Source: Pollutibacter soli
GTDB lineage: Bacteria > Bacteroidota > Bacteroidia > Chitinophagales > Chitinophagaceae
Assembly (NCBI GenBank): GCA_029269725.1
Contig: JARJHS010000003.1
Coordinates: 464,292 to 528,291, forward strand
Direction of reading: 5' to 3'
Length of the DNA: 64,000 bases
Below are positions 55,103 to 63,967 of the stretch, in pieces. The translations under genes and the position numbers were made by a program. Numbering within the stretch: the stretch's first letter is position 1; every line of letters starts with the position of its first letter. Under the pieces are notes generated by a model, which did not search any database, was not told the origin of the DNA, and worked only from the letters and a program-made list of their open reading frames with translations.

Positions 55103-55894
55103 ATGAGGAAAGTTCTGGTATTCGCCCCGCTATTGATGTGGTTTCTTCAGAGCAATGCCCAGGTGAGCTCATTATTTGAGGAACAACTTTTCATTGAAGG
55201 AGATGATACGCTCCGATGCCGGATACTTACACCACAGAACTTCAGCACGACAAAAAAGTTTCCCCTGGTGGTTTTCCTTCATGGAGCTGGTGAACGCGGA
55301 ACTGATAACGAAAAACAATTAACCTGGGGAGCAGATTTATTCCTCGATTCAGTGAACAGGGCAAAATATCCGGCGATCGTTGTGTTTCCGCAGTGTCCGG
55401 AAAATGAAGCCTGGTCGAGCGTGAAACGCGGACAGATAAAAGATACATTAGGTGGCTTTGAGTTTGATACCGCTGCCGCACAACCGAAAACTGCGGCATT
55501 GGTAATTCGCTTTATCGATAGCCTGGTTGCAAAACCGGGTGTCGATCAGAACCGTGTCTATCTCGGAGGATTATCGATGGGAGGATTTGGAACATTTGAA
55601 TTTCTCTGGCGTCGCCCGGATCTTTTTGCTGCAGCCTTCCCTATCTGCGGAGGTGGAGTTCCGGCAAAAGTTCATTCCTACGCGAAAAAATTACCTATCT
55701 GGATTTTTCACGGTGATGCAGATCCCATTGTGCCTGTAACCCAATCCCGTCGAATGGTTCGCGCATTACAAAAAACTACTGCAGAAATTAAATACACCGA
55801 ATATCCGGGAGTGCAACACGAAAGCTGGAAAAATGCATTTGCAGAGCCCGGGCTGATGGAGTGGATTTTTTCGAAGAAGAAACCCACACGTTAA
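55103..55894 (+). CDS. Secreted alpha/beta hydrolase, prolyl-oligopeptidase/esterase type
   Basis: About 263 residues from the ATG at 55103, which gives a signal peptide (MRKVLVFAPLLMWFLQSNAQ). The fold is clear: PLVVFLHGAGERGTDNEKQL, the nucleophile Ser in VYLGGLSMGGFGTFEF, Asp in WIFHGDADPIVPVTQSRRM, and His in EYPGVQHESW. It resembles PHB-depolymerase/phospholipase-type esterases and acts outside the cytoplasm. The TAA stop codon lies inside a heptamer array (55888-55922). It converges on tgt. Confidence 0.88.
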   Translation: MRKVLVFAPLLMWFLQSNAQVSSLFEEQLFIEGDDTLRCRILTPQNFSTTKKFPLVVFLHGAGERGTDNEKQLTWGADLFLDSVNRAKYPAIVVFPQCPENEAWSSVKRGQIKDTLGGFEFDTAAAQPKTAALVIRFIDSLVAKPGVDQNRVYLGGLSMGGFGTFEFLWRRPDLFAAAFPICGGGVPAKVHSYAKKLPIWIFHGDADPIVPVTQSRRMVRALQKTTAEIKYTEYPGVQHESWKNAFAEPGLMEWIFSKKKPTR

Positions 55895-55922
55895 ACGCAG
55901 AACGTTGAACATAAAACATTGG
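55888..55922. repeat. ACGTTNA heptamer array carrying the esterase stop codon
   Basis: Five units (ACGTTAA, ACGCAGA, ACGTTGA, ACATAAA, ACATTGG). The first holds the TAA stop at 55892-55894. The flank CTCTTGCGG is the same as after the 6173-6208 array. Confidence 0.9.
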
Positions 55923-56074
55923 CTCTTGCGGTAATCAGAACTTATAGTTTCTGCTTGTTTTATATGGTTCTGCCAGCGCAATGAGTTTTCAATAGCAAAA
56001 TAAACTTCATCAAATTATACTTACATCCAAATAAAATTTTTCATTTTATCGGACTTCCAAAACATCAAACTATT

Positions 56075-56102
56075 ACGTTATACATTTAACGTTTGACTTC
56101 AT
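56075..56102. repeat. ACGTTNA heptamer array at the tgt 3' end
   Basis: Units ACGTTAT, ACATTTA, ACGTTTG, ACTTCAT. The last contains the tgt stop codon. Together with 55888-55922 it frames the 3' ends of two converging genes. Confidence 0.8.
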
Positions 56103-57238
56103 ACCCGTCTTGAAATGCGAGGTATCATCTCCTTCTTCCAGGACACAAAGTCGCCCGAAACGATATGTTCTCTCGCTGTTTTAACCAGCCACAAATAAAA
56201 AGCGAGATTATGTATGCTCGCAATGGTAAGACCAAGAATTTCTTTGGATTTTATCAGGTGACGCAAATAAGATTTTGAATAGTAGTTACTGGTTTCGCAG
56301 GGAATGCCAGTATCCAAAGGAGAAAAGTCAAATTCCCATTTTTTATTGTCGATATTAATTACACCTTCAGTAGTAAACAACATTGCGTTACGCCCGTTCC
56401 GTGTGGGCATGACGCAGTCAAACATATCTATACCCAATGAGATACATTCGAGCAGATCCCATGGTGTACCCACCCCCATCAGGTATCGCGGTTTGTTTAC
56501 AGGCAGATGTTCGCAACTCAACGCACAGAATTCATAAATCATGTCAACAGGTTCTCCGACGCTAAGTCCACCGATCGCATTTCCCACTGCATCCTTTGAA
56601 CTGATATATTCACAGGATGCTTTTCTCAGATCTGCAAACGTGCCACCTTGCACGATCGGAAAAAGCGTTTGCTCATACCCGTATTTCGCACCAGCTTTAT
56701 CCAGTCGGTTGATGCACCTGTCAAGCCAACGATGAGTCAGTTCCATCGAATCCTTCACATACCTGTATTCGGAAGGATATGGCGGACATTCATCAAACGC
56801 CATAATGATATCCGCACCGATCGTACGTTGGATATCCATCACGGATTCCGGAGTAAAAAGATGCCGTGACCCATCTATATGACTTTGGAATACGACTCCT
56901 TCTTCAGAAATTTTTCGACTCGCAGCGAGTGAAAAAACCTGGTACCCACCGCTATCGGTCAAAATTGGCCGATCCCAGTGATTGAACTTATGTAATCCTC
57001 CCGCTGCTTCCAACACTTCAAGGCCCGGTCGTAAATAGAGATGATAGGTATTTCCAAGTATGATTTCTGCTTCCACTTCCGTAGCCAGCTGCCGCTGCGT
57101 CACTGCTTTTACTGTTCCGCCAGTACCCACCGGCATGAAAATCGGTGTCTGAATATCGCCATGCGGAGTAGTCAATACCCCCGCCCTTGCTGCATTCTGT
57201 TGTTCTGTCTGTTCGAGTCGAAAGGAAAACTGGCTCAT
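56099..57238 (-). CDS. tgt: tRNA-guanine transglycosylase
   Basis: 379 residues from the ATG at 57236-57238 (MSQFSFRLEQTEQQNAARAG), chosen over a longer frame whose N-terminus lacks homology to the family. Catalytic segments are LTDSGGYQVFSL, IMAFDECPPYPSEY and the nucleophile region MFDCVMPTRNGRNAMLF. It inserts preQ1 in place of guanine 34 of tRNAs for queuosine. The zinc site normally C-x-C-x2-C-x~25-H is altered: IPCETSNYYSKSYLRHL keeps only one of three cysteines. Confidence 0.93.
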   Translation of the reverse strand: MSQFSFRLEQTEQQNAARAGVLTTPHGDIQTPIFMPVGTGGTVKAVTQRQLATEVEAEIILGNTYHLYLRPGLEVLEAAGGLHKFNHWDRPILTDSGGYQVFSLAASRKISEEGVVFQSHIDGSRHLFTPESVMDIQRTIGADIIMAFDECPPYPSEYRYVKDSMELTHRWLDRCINRLDKAGAKYGYEQTLFPIVQGGTFADLRKASCEYISSKDAVGNAIGGLSVGEPVDMIYEFCALSCEHLPVNKPRYLMGVGTPWDLLECISLGIDMFDCVMPTRNGRNAMLFTTEGVINIDNKKWEFDFSPLDTGIPCETSNYYSKSYLRHLIKSKEILGLTIASIHNLAFYLWLVKTAREHIVSGDFVSWKKEMIPRISRRV

Positions 57239-57494
57239 AAGGCGCAAGATAACGCAACTGTTGTTCAGAAGAAGTCCAAGGCAGTAGACCTGAGCCGAAC
57301 GCCGGTAGCCAACAGCCATACCTTGGTTTGGAAAGGATAAGATAACCGGCAACAATTGTTTTGAATAATAAAAATGATTCTACATCTTATTATACCAAAA
57401 GCGGAGATCTGCCGCCCGCTGCCTGTTGCCTTTTCCACATATTGTGAAATCTCCACTTCCACACTTCATTCGCCCATAATCTATCTTCGCGCAC

Positions 57495-58613
57495 ATGTCT
57501 ATCAGCTTGTGGGAAATTGTCTTCATAGTATTCTGCGTAGTTACACTTATTCAAATCATTTTTTACCTGGCCCTTTTCCGTCGGGTTGGCGTTTATAAAA
57601 ATCCGGAACGTACTCAATTCAGAGAAAATGCAGTGAGCGTAGTTGTCTGTGCCCGCGATGAAGCCCATAATCTTTCCCGCAACTTACCGGGCATCCTCGT
57701 CCAGGACTATCGCAGTACACATGAAGTGATTGTTGTAAACGACAACTCCCAGGACGAAACAAAATATCTCCTGGAAGGTATGCATAAACAGTTCCGGCAA
57801 TTGCATGTTGTAGAGTTGAAACAGGAAGCAAAACTGATCCCCGGTAAAAAGTTTCCTCTTTCAGTAGGAATCAAAACTGCTAAATACGAAATCCTTTTAC
57901 TGACAGATGCAGACTGTGTGCCTGCTACGGAGCACTGGATTCAGAGAATGCAGGACGCTTATGACGATGGTATTGAAATAGTACTCGGCCATGGCGCTTA
58001 CGAAAAAAAGAAAGGATTACTCAATGCGCTCATACGATTCGACACATTTCACACAGCGTTGCAATATTTCTCCTATGCGCTTGCAGGTATGCCATATATG
58101 GGCGTGGGTAGAAATCTTTCTTATCGAAAAAAAGTTTTCTTTCAGAATAAAGGATTCGCTGCACATAACCATGTTCCCGGTGGAGATGATGATCTTTTCA
58201 TAAATGCTGTTGCTACAAAAACTAACACCGCTGTTGTGCTGGACAAAGATTCATTTACACTATCCGCACCGCAGGAAACCTGGCAGGGATGGGTGGCACA
58301 GAAATACCGTCACTATACAACAGGAAAATTCTATAAGCCGAAACACCGGTACCTGCTCGGAATTTATGCGCTGACCTATTTTTTATTCTACCCGCTTTTC
58401 GCTTTGTCAGCGATTTTCTTTTGGTGGCCGCTCGCGCTGGGAATATACTTATTACGTCTGATTATTCAGGGCGTCGTTTGGTACAAAGCCATGGTTAAAC
58501 TGGATGAAAAAAATCTGTTCCCCTGGTATTGGCTGCTGGATATCTGGATGTTCTTTTATTATCTCATCTTTATGTCAGCAGTATGGAAGAAACCCAAAAA
58601 AACCTGGAAATAA
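57495..58613 (+). CDS. Family 2 glycosyltransferase, membrane-associated
   Basis: A 372-residue protein. An N-terminal helix (IVFIVFCVVTLIQIIFYLALF), the GT-A core (SVVVCARDEAHNLSRNLPGIL, EVIVVNDNSQDETKYLL, ILLLTDADCVPATEHW with the DAD metal site) and C-terminal membrane helices (YFLFYPLFALSAIFFWWPLALGIYL) fit an inverting membrane GT2, acting on the cytoplasmic face on envelope polysaccharide or lipid. The donor sugar is unknown. It overlaps the rsmG start by 31 bp. Confidence 0.85.
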   Translation: MSISLWEIVFIVFCVVTLIQIIFYLALFRRVGVYKNPERTQFRENAVSVVVCARDEAHNLSRNLPGILVQDYRSTHEVIVVNDNSQDETKYLLEGMHKQFRQLHVVELKQEAKLIPGKKFPLSVGIKTAKYEILLLTDADCVPATEHWIQRMQDAYDDGIEIVLGHGAYEKKKGLLNALIRFDTFHTALQYFSYALAGMPYMGVGRNLSYRKKVFFQNKGFAAHNHVPGGDDDLFINAVATKTNTAVVLDKDSFTLSAPQETWQGWVAQKYRHYTTGKFYKPKHRYLLGIYALTYFLFYPLFALSAIFFWWPLALGIYLLRLIIQGVVWYKAMVKLDEKNLFPWYWLLDIWMFFYYLIFMSAVWKKPKKTWK

Positions 58614-59230
58614 TATTTAAATACTTCTCTGAGTTTTCACCGGCTCAGACCGATCAGCTTTCTCAGCTGCAGCCATTGTATAAAGAGTGGAATGAAAGGA
58701 TCAATGTGATTTCAAGAAAAGATATTGACTCTCTTTACGAAAAGCATGTCCTGCATTCGCTCGCCATCGCAGCCTGGTTTGATTTTACACCAGGCGTAAA
58801 TATAATAGACATCGGAACAGGAGGTGGCTTTCCAGGAATTCCACTGGCAATATTTTTCCCGCAAACAAATTTCCTACTGGTCGATTCGATCGGAAAAAAA
58901 ATTATGGTTGTTAATGATATTGCCGAAAAAATCGGTCTGAAGAATGTGGAGACAAGACACTGCCGTGCAGAAGATGTCAGGGACAGAAAGTTTGATTTTG
59001 CAGTGAGCAGGGCCGTTGCGCCATTAAAAGAGTTGTGGAAATGGGCTAAGCCGCTGCTTACCAACGAGAGAAAATTAAAAGATTTTAAAAACGGACTTAT
59101 ATGCCTTAAAGGTGGCGATCTTGCCCAGGAAATTGCTGAAAGTCGCCTCCGGCCACATGTCCGTGAAATTCAATCCATTTTCCCGGAACCGGAGTTTGAA
59201 CAGAAATACATTTTGTACACTCCTGTCTGA
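58583..59230 (+). CDS. rsmG: 16S rRNA (guanine-527-N7)-methyltransferase
   Basis: 215 residues from the ATG at 58583 (MEETQKNLEIIFKYF), inside the end of the glycosyltransferase gene. It has the family core LQPLYKEWNERINVISRKDIDSLYEKHVLHSL, the SAM site NIIDIGTGGGFPGIPLAIFFP and FDFAVSRAVAPLKELWKWAKPL. It methylates G527 of 16S rRNA. It is likely co-transcribed and translation-coupled with the GT2 gene. Confidence 0.95.
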   Translation: MEETQKNLEIIFKYFSEFSPAQTDQLSQLQPLYKEWNERINVISRKDIDSLYEKHVLHSLAIAAWFDFTPGVNIIDIGTGGGFPGIPLAIFFPQTNFLLVDSIGKKIMVVNDIAEKIGLKNVETRHCRAEDVRDRKFDFAVSRAVAPLKELWKWAKPLLTNERKLKDFKNGLICLKGGDLAQEIAESRLRPHVREIQSIFPEPEFEQKYILYTPV

Positions 59231-59424
59231 TCACATCCATTAAAATCCCGGTTTGGTTTGCCATTTCAGGATGCCTCTTTAAGATGATTTTTCGCTAGCT
59301 TTATAACTCGATCCCATCAGAAAACGCGGTTCGGTTTTCACGTATGCTTTGCCGTGATCAGCCTGAATCGTAGCAGTAATTTTAATCAGTAACGCAGAAT
59401 TTTACTGCATATTAATCCACAATT

Positions 59425-60060
59425 ATGAACGACATTTCAGTTTGTATCGTTGAAGATAATAAGGACATCCGTCTTGCATTGGAACAAATCATCCAGATGG
59501 CAGATGGTTACAAACTGCTGACCTCCTTTCCTAATGCGGAAGAGGCCGTTGCGGGACTGCCCGCCTGCAATCCGAATGTTGTTCTGATGGATATCAATCT
59601 GGGCGGCATGAGTGGCATTGAATGTGTGGGCCTGGTAAAACCGAGACATCCGGATATCCTTTTTATGATGTGCACGGTTTATGAAGAAGATGAAAAGATT
59701 TTTGAAGCACTGGCCGCAGGAGCCAGCGGTTATATTCTGAAAAAAACCGCACCCGCAAAATTGCTTGAGGCAATTCGTGAATTGTACGAAGGTGGTTCAC
59801 CCATGAGCAGCCAGATAGCAAGGAAAGTGGTGGCGGCTTTCAGCAAAACACCAAAGACTGCAAGTAATCTTTCTCTTGACACTTTATCGCATCGGGAAAC
59901 CGAAATTCTTGAATTACTGGCAAAAGGATTGCTTTACAAAGAAATTGCTGCGAAACTTGGAATTGCACAGGAGACTGTCCGCAAACACGTATACCATATC
60001 TACGAAAAACTCCACGTGAATAACAGGGTTGAAGCAGTGAACAGGTATTTTGGACGTTAA
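59425..60060 (+). CDS. Orphan NarL-type response regulator
   Basis: A 211-residue protein. Receiver domain: CIVEDNKDIRLALEQII, phospho-acceptor Asp in VVLMDINLGGMSG, GYILKKTAPAKL. LuxR helix-turn-helix: LSHRETEILELLAKGLLYKEIAAKLGIAQETVRKHVYHIYEKLHVNNRVEAV. No histidine kinase is adjacent. The last codons and the stop (GGA CGT TAA) lie at the start of a heptamer array. Confidence 0.9.
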   Translation: MNDISVCIVEDNKDIRLALEQIIQMADGYKLLTSFPNAEEAVAGLPACNPNVVLMDINLGGMSGIECVGLVKPRHPDILFMMCTVYEEDEKIFEALAAGASGYILKKTAPAKLLEAIRELYEGGSPMSSQIARKVVAAFSKTPKTASNLSLDTLSHRETEILELLAKGLLYKEIAAKLGIAQETVRKHVYHIYEKLHVNNRVEAVNRYFGR

Positions 60061-60102
60061 ACGATCTACGTATTACGTTTAACGTAGAACGTTCAACGTA
60101 AA
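60054..60102. repeat. ACGTTNA heptamer array filling a convergent gap
   Basis: Seven in-phase units: ACGTTAA, ACGATCT, ACGTATT, ACGTTTA, ACGTAGA, ACGTTCA, ACGTAAA. It carries the stop codon of the response regulator and ends two bases before the stop codon of the M1 peptidase, so nearly the whole 44-bp gap is repeat. Confidence 0.92.
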
Positions 60103-60104
60103 GT

Positions 60105-62033
60105 TTACCAGTTCAATTCAAGCCGGTTGTCCTTTCTCTCCATATCCGCAGTCTGATGTCTTGGGTCTATTTCTACAATCTTAAGATCAAGAAGTTTCCT
60201 GTCGACCTCAAATGTGTAAAATCTGTCTGTCCATTTCCAGGGAGCGAACTCAATTCTTTTTACAGAAGCATCATCCTGCGGTTTACTTCCGAACATCAGA
60301 TATTGAGGGATATAGGCCATCAGTTTTGAACCATCCTTAAAAGTAAGTTGCACATCATTGGGCATTGGCATCGTACCCTTATTCCTCAAGCGGATTTTAG
60401 TCTTACCGCCTTCTTCCCATAAACTATCGATCGAATAGTCTATCGTCTTTATCGTATTCACAAAATAACCTTTGTACCAATCCAGTTGGATACCACTAAC
60501 ACCTTCGGCCAAACGAATGAAGTCGTTTGGATTGGGATGTTTGAACTTCCATGTATCAAAATATTTCAGCATGATCGCATCGCGGTTTTTATCTCCAACG
60601 ATATATGCGAGCGTTTCGAGAAATACTTCACCTTTTACATAAGCATTTGTAGAATAACCGGCATTGGTTTCATACTGATCAGCATGGGTTGTCAACGGTT
60701 CATTATAGTCGCTTTTTGAAATAGCGATATAGGCACGCATTGCACCTTCATGTGGAGTGCTGTCTTTAAAATTCTCCAGGAAATTGATGGTACGCGATTC
60801 AGCAAAAGAAGTAAAGCCTTCATCCATCCATGAATGAAGTGATTCATTTGTACCCAGCATCATCTGGTACCAGCTATGTAACCATTCATGAATTACAACT
60901 CCACGACCAGCACCTTTCAGGAGTGTAGCCATCGGGTATTCCATACCGCCATCACCACCTTGTATAAACGAATATTGCTGGTAAGGATATTTTCCACAGG
61001 TTTTTTCGATATAGGGTAAAGCTCTTGAGGCCAGTTCCAATACGTTTTCCCATTCCCTACGATAATTGGAAATGTATTGATCAGCAGACATATTCTGTTT
61101 TACGCGTGGTGAAAAACCATCGTAAATAGCTTTCAGTTTATCAGGATCAATTTTGTAAAACGCATGCAGTGTTAAGCCATCGCGGAACTTTTTTGAGAGG
61201 TGTATGTACTGCGGATCAGCTGCCCAGACAAAATCATGAACATTTGGTGCAACAAAATGCCAGTTGAGTGTATTTCCTGCTGGCGTTTTAACGGTGGTGC
61301 CTGCAGCTTCGTAACCATGGCCTATCTCCTGTGCATTCTGCAAATAACCTGTCCCCGCAATGGTGTAATTTTTATCAATATTGATGGTTACATCAAAATC
61401 ACCCCACACGCCATAAAATTCACGTGCGATATACGGGGTTGGATGCCATCCTTCATAATCATATTCAGCCAGTTTCGGATACCACTGCGCCATACTGAAT
61501 CTTACGCCTTCAGCATTATCTCTTCCACTTCTGCGAATCTGTACAGGCACCTGGGCCTCAAAACTAAGTTCAAGAACTGCTTTTGACTTTGGTAGAATCG
61601 GCTTGTCCAGTTCCACTTTTAAGATGGTCTCATACAACTTAACTTTTTGAGCACGACCATTTACTTTTACATCGTTCACTTTCTGATATCCTGCCTCATC
61701 AGGTTTCAGATTTAATATTCTGTCCCGTACACGACCATCCCAATCGTTTCTTCCATTCACAACACGCTTTCCCAACTCACGACTGCGTGCATCCATCATA
61801 CTTTCCGGCTGAAATGCATTCCAGTACAAATGATAAAACAACACTTTAAGTGTATCAGGAGAATTGTTGGTGTATTCAATGGACTGCTTGCCTTTAAATT
61901 GATTTTTTTCAACATCCATTTTTACATCCATCTTATATTTCACACGCTGCTGCCAACGATCAGGTTGTGCCTGAGAAATAGACACATGGAAAACAAAAAC
62001 GATCAGTAATGATACAGAAAGAATATTCTTCAT
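60105..62033 (-). CDS. M1 family zinc metallopeptidase
   Basis: About 642 residues from the ATG at 62031-62033, which gives a signal peptide (KNILSVSLLIVFVFHVSISQAQ). The catalytic core has VVIHEWLHSW (HExxH) and the third ligand in WMDEGFTSFAE, with the exopeptidase motif region GGDGGMEYP. M1 enzymes remove N-terminal residues; this one is exported to the periplasm or surface. It is single-gene and convergent with the response regulator gene. Confidence 0.92.
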   Translation of the reverse strand: MKNILSVSLLIVFVFHVSISQAQPDRWQQRVKYKMDVKMDVEKNQFKGKQSIEYTNNSPDTLKVLFYHLYWNAFQPESMMDARSRELGKRVVNGRNDWDGRVRDRILNLKPDEAGYQKVNDVKVNGRAQKVKLYETILKVELDKPILPKSKAVLELSFEAQVPVQIRRSGRDNAEGVRFSMAQWYPKLAEYDYEGWHPTPYIAREFYGVWGDFDVTINIDKNYTIAGTGYLQNAQEIGHGYEAAGTTVKTPAGNTLNWHFVAPNVHDFVWAADPQYIHLSKKFRDGLTLHAFYKIDPDKLKAIYDGFSPRVKQNMSADQYISNYRREWENVLELASRALPYIEKTCGKYPYQQYSFIQGGDGGMEYPMATLLKGAGRGVVIHEWLHSWYQMMLGTNESLHSWMDEGFTSFAESRTINFLENFKDSTPHEGAMRAYIAISKSDYNEPLTTHADQYETNAGYSTNAYVKGEVFLETLAYIVGDKNRDAIMLKYFDTWKFKHPNPNDFIRLAEGVSGIQLDWYKGYFVNTIKTIDYSIDSLWEEGGKTKIRLRNKGTMPMPNDVQLTFKDGSKLMAYIPQYLMFGSKPQDDASVKRIEFAPWKWTDRFYTFEVDRKLLDLKIVEIDPRHQTADMERKDNRLELNW

Positions 62034-62129
62034 ATACGCAGGATTCAATAGAAATTGTTCTGATAAAGGCCGCAAAAATACTGATTTAGCCATGGCTGTT
62101 AAAGGGAAAGCTGTTAAAATCGGTTAAGA

Positions 62130-62185
62130 AGTCAGTAGACAGTAGAGCAGACAAGAAGTTTATAGTTAATAGTTGAAAGTGACAG
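62130..62185. repeat. Degenerate heptamer array
   Basis: Eight 7-bp blocks (AGTCAGT, AGACAGT, AGAGCAG, ACAAGAA, GTTTATA, GTTAATA, GTTGAAA, GTGACAG). GTTTATA and GTTGAAA occur in the same order in the lead-in near 355-380. Confidence 0.75.
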
Positions 62186-62219
62186 TTGTTTCCGGCGATT
62201 GACGGAAATTATACATATG

Positions 62220-62933
62220 CTATTCCTCAGCCGCGTCATCTTCCTGAAACTGGTCTTTGGAACTCTTTCCCGGCCTCCCCGCAACAACAATTACGATCTC
62301 ACCTTTCACGGTTTTCGAAGTAAAATAATCATGCACTTCCTGCAGCGTTCCCCTTTTATTTTCTTCAAATTTTTTCGAAAGTTCGCGGCTGACGGAACAT
62401 AGCCTTTCAGCACCAAAATATCCGATCATTCCGGCCAGTGTTTTGACCAGTCGCATGGGCGATTCATAAAAAATCATCGTGCGTTCTTCGTTTGTCAATG
62501 TGGTCAGCAAAGTATGTCTGCCTTTTTTCAGCGGAAGAAATCCTTCAAAACAAAAACGATTTGTTGGCAGACCGCTTACTACCAGGGCAGGTACAAATGC
62601 TGTGGCTCCTGGTAAACATTCGACTGGCACACCTTCTTTAATACATTCCCTTACGAGATAATAAGCCGGGTCCGAAATTCCAGGGGTACCCGCGTCCGTA
62701 ATCAAAGCGATTTTCTTTCCCTCCTGCAATTGTTTTACAAGATGAGCAGACACTTTGTGTTCATTATGCTGGTGATAGGGAGTAAGTGGTTTGCTGATAT
62801 TGTAATGCTGCAGCAAAACGGAAGAAGTCCTGGTATCTTCTGCAAGAATAAAATCAACTTCCTGCAACAATTGTACTGCGCGGAAAGTGAAGTCTGCCAG
62901 ATTTCCTATCGGTGTTGGAATGATATGAAGCAT
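62220..62933 (-). CDS. rsmI: 16S rRNA (cytidine-1402-2'-O)-methyltransferase
   Basis: A 237-residue tetrapyrrole-methylase-fold protein. Start MLHIIPTPIGNLADFTFRAVQLLQEVDFILAEDTRTSSVLL, then ALITDAGTPGISDPAYYLVRE and GLPTNRFCFEGFLPLKKGRH are the RsmI signature blocks. It 2'-O-methylates C1402 in the 16S rRNA decoding centre. The upstream gap to purS (27 bp) is entirely heptamer repeat. Confidence 0.96.
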   Translation of the reverse strand: MLHIIPTPIGNLADFTFRAVQLLQEVDFILAEDTRTSSVLLQHYNISKPLTPYHQHNEHKVSAHLVKQLQEGKKIALITDAGTPGISDPAYYLVRECIKEGVPVECLPGATAFVPALVVSGLPTNRFCFEGFLPLKKGRHTLLTTLTNEERTMIFYESPMRLVKTLAGMIGYFGAERLCSVSRELSKKFEENKRGTLQEVHDYFTSKTVKGEIVIVVAGRPGKSSKDQFQEDDAAEE

Positions 62934-62935
62934 CT

Positions 62936-62977
62936 ACGTTGAACGTTGAACGTTAAACGTTTAACGTTGAACGTGGA
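62936..62977. repeat. ACGTTNA heptamer array at the purS 3' end
   Basis: Six units (ACGTTGA twice, ACGTTAA, ACGTTTA, ACGTTGA, ACGTGGA). It fills the whole gap between the rsmI start and the purS stop and encodes the end of PurS (Val-Gln-Arg-stop) on the minus strand. Confidence 0.92.
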
Positions 62978-63209
62978 TTTCAAAATACTCCATTACAGGG
63001 TTGGCGAGTAATTTTTTGCTTGCTTCTTCTGCAATTGATTTTGCTTCCTCAGGTGAACCTGCTTCTACCTGCAGCATAATGTGTTTGCCGATACGCACAT
63101 CCTCAATTGATTTCATACCAAGGTTACCCAGTCCGCCAAGCACAGCTTTCCCTTGCGGATCCAGCAGATCTTTCAACGGCATCACATCTATATGCACGTT
63201 ATAATTCAT
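62961..63209 (-). CDS. purS: Phosphoribosylformylglycinamidine synthase subunit PurS
   Basis: 82 residues from the ATG at 63207-63209 (MNYNVHIDVMPLKDLLDPQGKAV), the usual PurS length; longer frames lack homology. Blocks are LGGLGNLGMKSIEDVRIGKHI and a ferredoxin-like end. PurS bridges PurL and PurQ in the four-step FGAM synthase of purine synthesis. Its start overlaps the pssA stop as ATGA, so the pair is translation-coupled. The last three residues and the stop are encoded by the heptamer array. Confidence 0.93.
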   Translation of the reverse strand: MNYNVHIDVMPLKDLLDPQGKAVLGGLGNLGMKSIEDVRIGKHIMLQVEAGSPEEAKSIAEEASKKLLANPVMEYFEIHVQR

Positions 63210-63967
63210 GCAGTTTGTTTTTTGTAAATTAAAGATATAAGAATATAAGCGAGGAATACCACCGGTACCGCAAGCCATTTTAAAGTTATAGCTGCTAACA
63301 CAGCAACTACTACAAGTATGATTTTGGGAAGATTTCCTTTTGCACCTCCACCAGAAAATTTCATGCTGATCATCGGAAGGCGCGAAACCATCAGGTAACT
63401 GATTACAAAAATCAGGAGATATAATACCCAACGATTGAGTAGCAGTTGCTGAACATTAAAATAGTTATACAGAAGAATCAGCGGGAAAGATGCAATCAGC
63501 AGCCCGGCAGCCGGAGCAGGAATGCCGGTGAAACCGGAAAGATTGGGCTCGCTGATATTGAAGCGGGCAAGTCTCCATGCTGCAGCTGCAGGAACCAGGA
63601 ATGCAGGAATTAAACTGAACATTGCCACATCCAGTCCATCTTCCGTAGAAGCAAAACTAATCCTGAGCAACTGATACATGATCATTCCCGGAGCAACACC
63701 AAAACTCACTACATCTGCAAGTGAATCGAGTTGCTTTCCCATTTCGGATGTTGACTTGAAGAGACGCGCGACAAAACCATCCAGGAAATCAATTATGCCT
63801 GCAATACCAATACAAACAGATCCCCACCATATTTTTTCCGGAAGATAGATCTTCCAATCCTGCCCGTTATAATTGATGATGCCTTCCCCGGTTTGTAATA
63901 TAAAAACGATGGCCAGGCAACCTGCAATCAGATTCAGCAGCGTAAACAGGTTAGGGATTTGTTTCAT
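63206..63967 (-). CDS. pssA: CDP-diacylglycerol--serine O-phosphatidyltransferase
   Basis: A 253-residue membrane protein of the CDP-alcohol phosphatidyltransferase family. The catalytic signature DG-x2-AR-x8-G-x3-D-x3-D is seen in FLDGFVARLFKSTSEMGKQL followed by DSLAD. Several membrane helices follow. It makes phosphatidylserine, the precursor of phosphatidylethanolamine. It is the first gene of the minus-strand run pssA-purS-rsmI. Its start is at the window's right edge, with ~30 bp of leader visible. Confidence 0.93.
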   Translation of the reverse strand: MKQIPNLFTLLNLIAGCLAIVFILQTGEGIINYNGQDWKIYLPEKIWWGSVCIGIAGIIDFLDGFVARLFKSTSEMGKQLDSLADVVSFGVAPGMIMYQLLRISFASTEDGLDVAMFSLIPAFLVPAAAAWRLARFNISEPNLSGFTGIPAPAAGLLIASFPLILLYNYFNVQQLLLNRWVLYLLIFVISYLMVSRLPMISMKFSGGGAKGNLPKIILVVVAVLAAITLKWLAVPVVFLAYILISLIYKKQTA

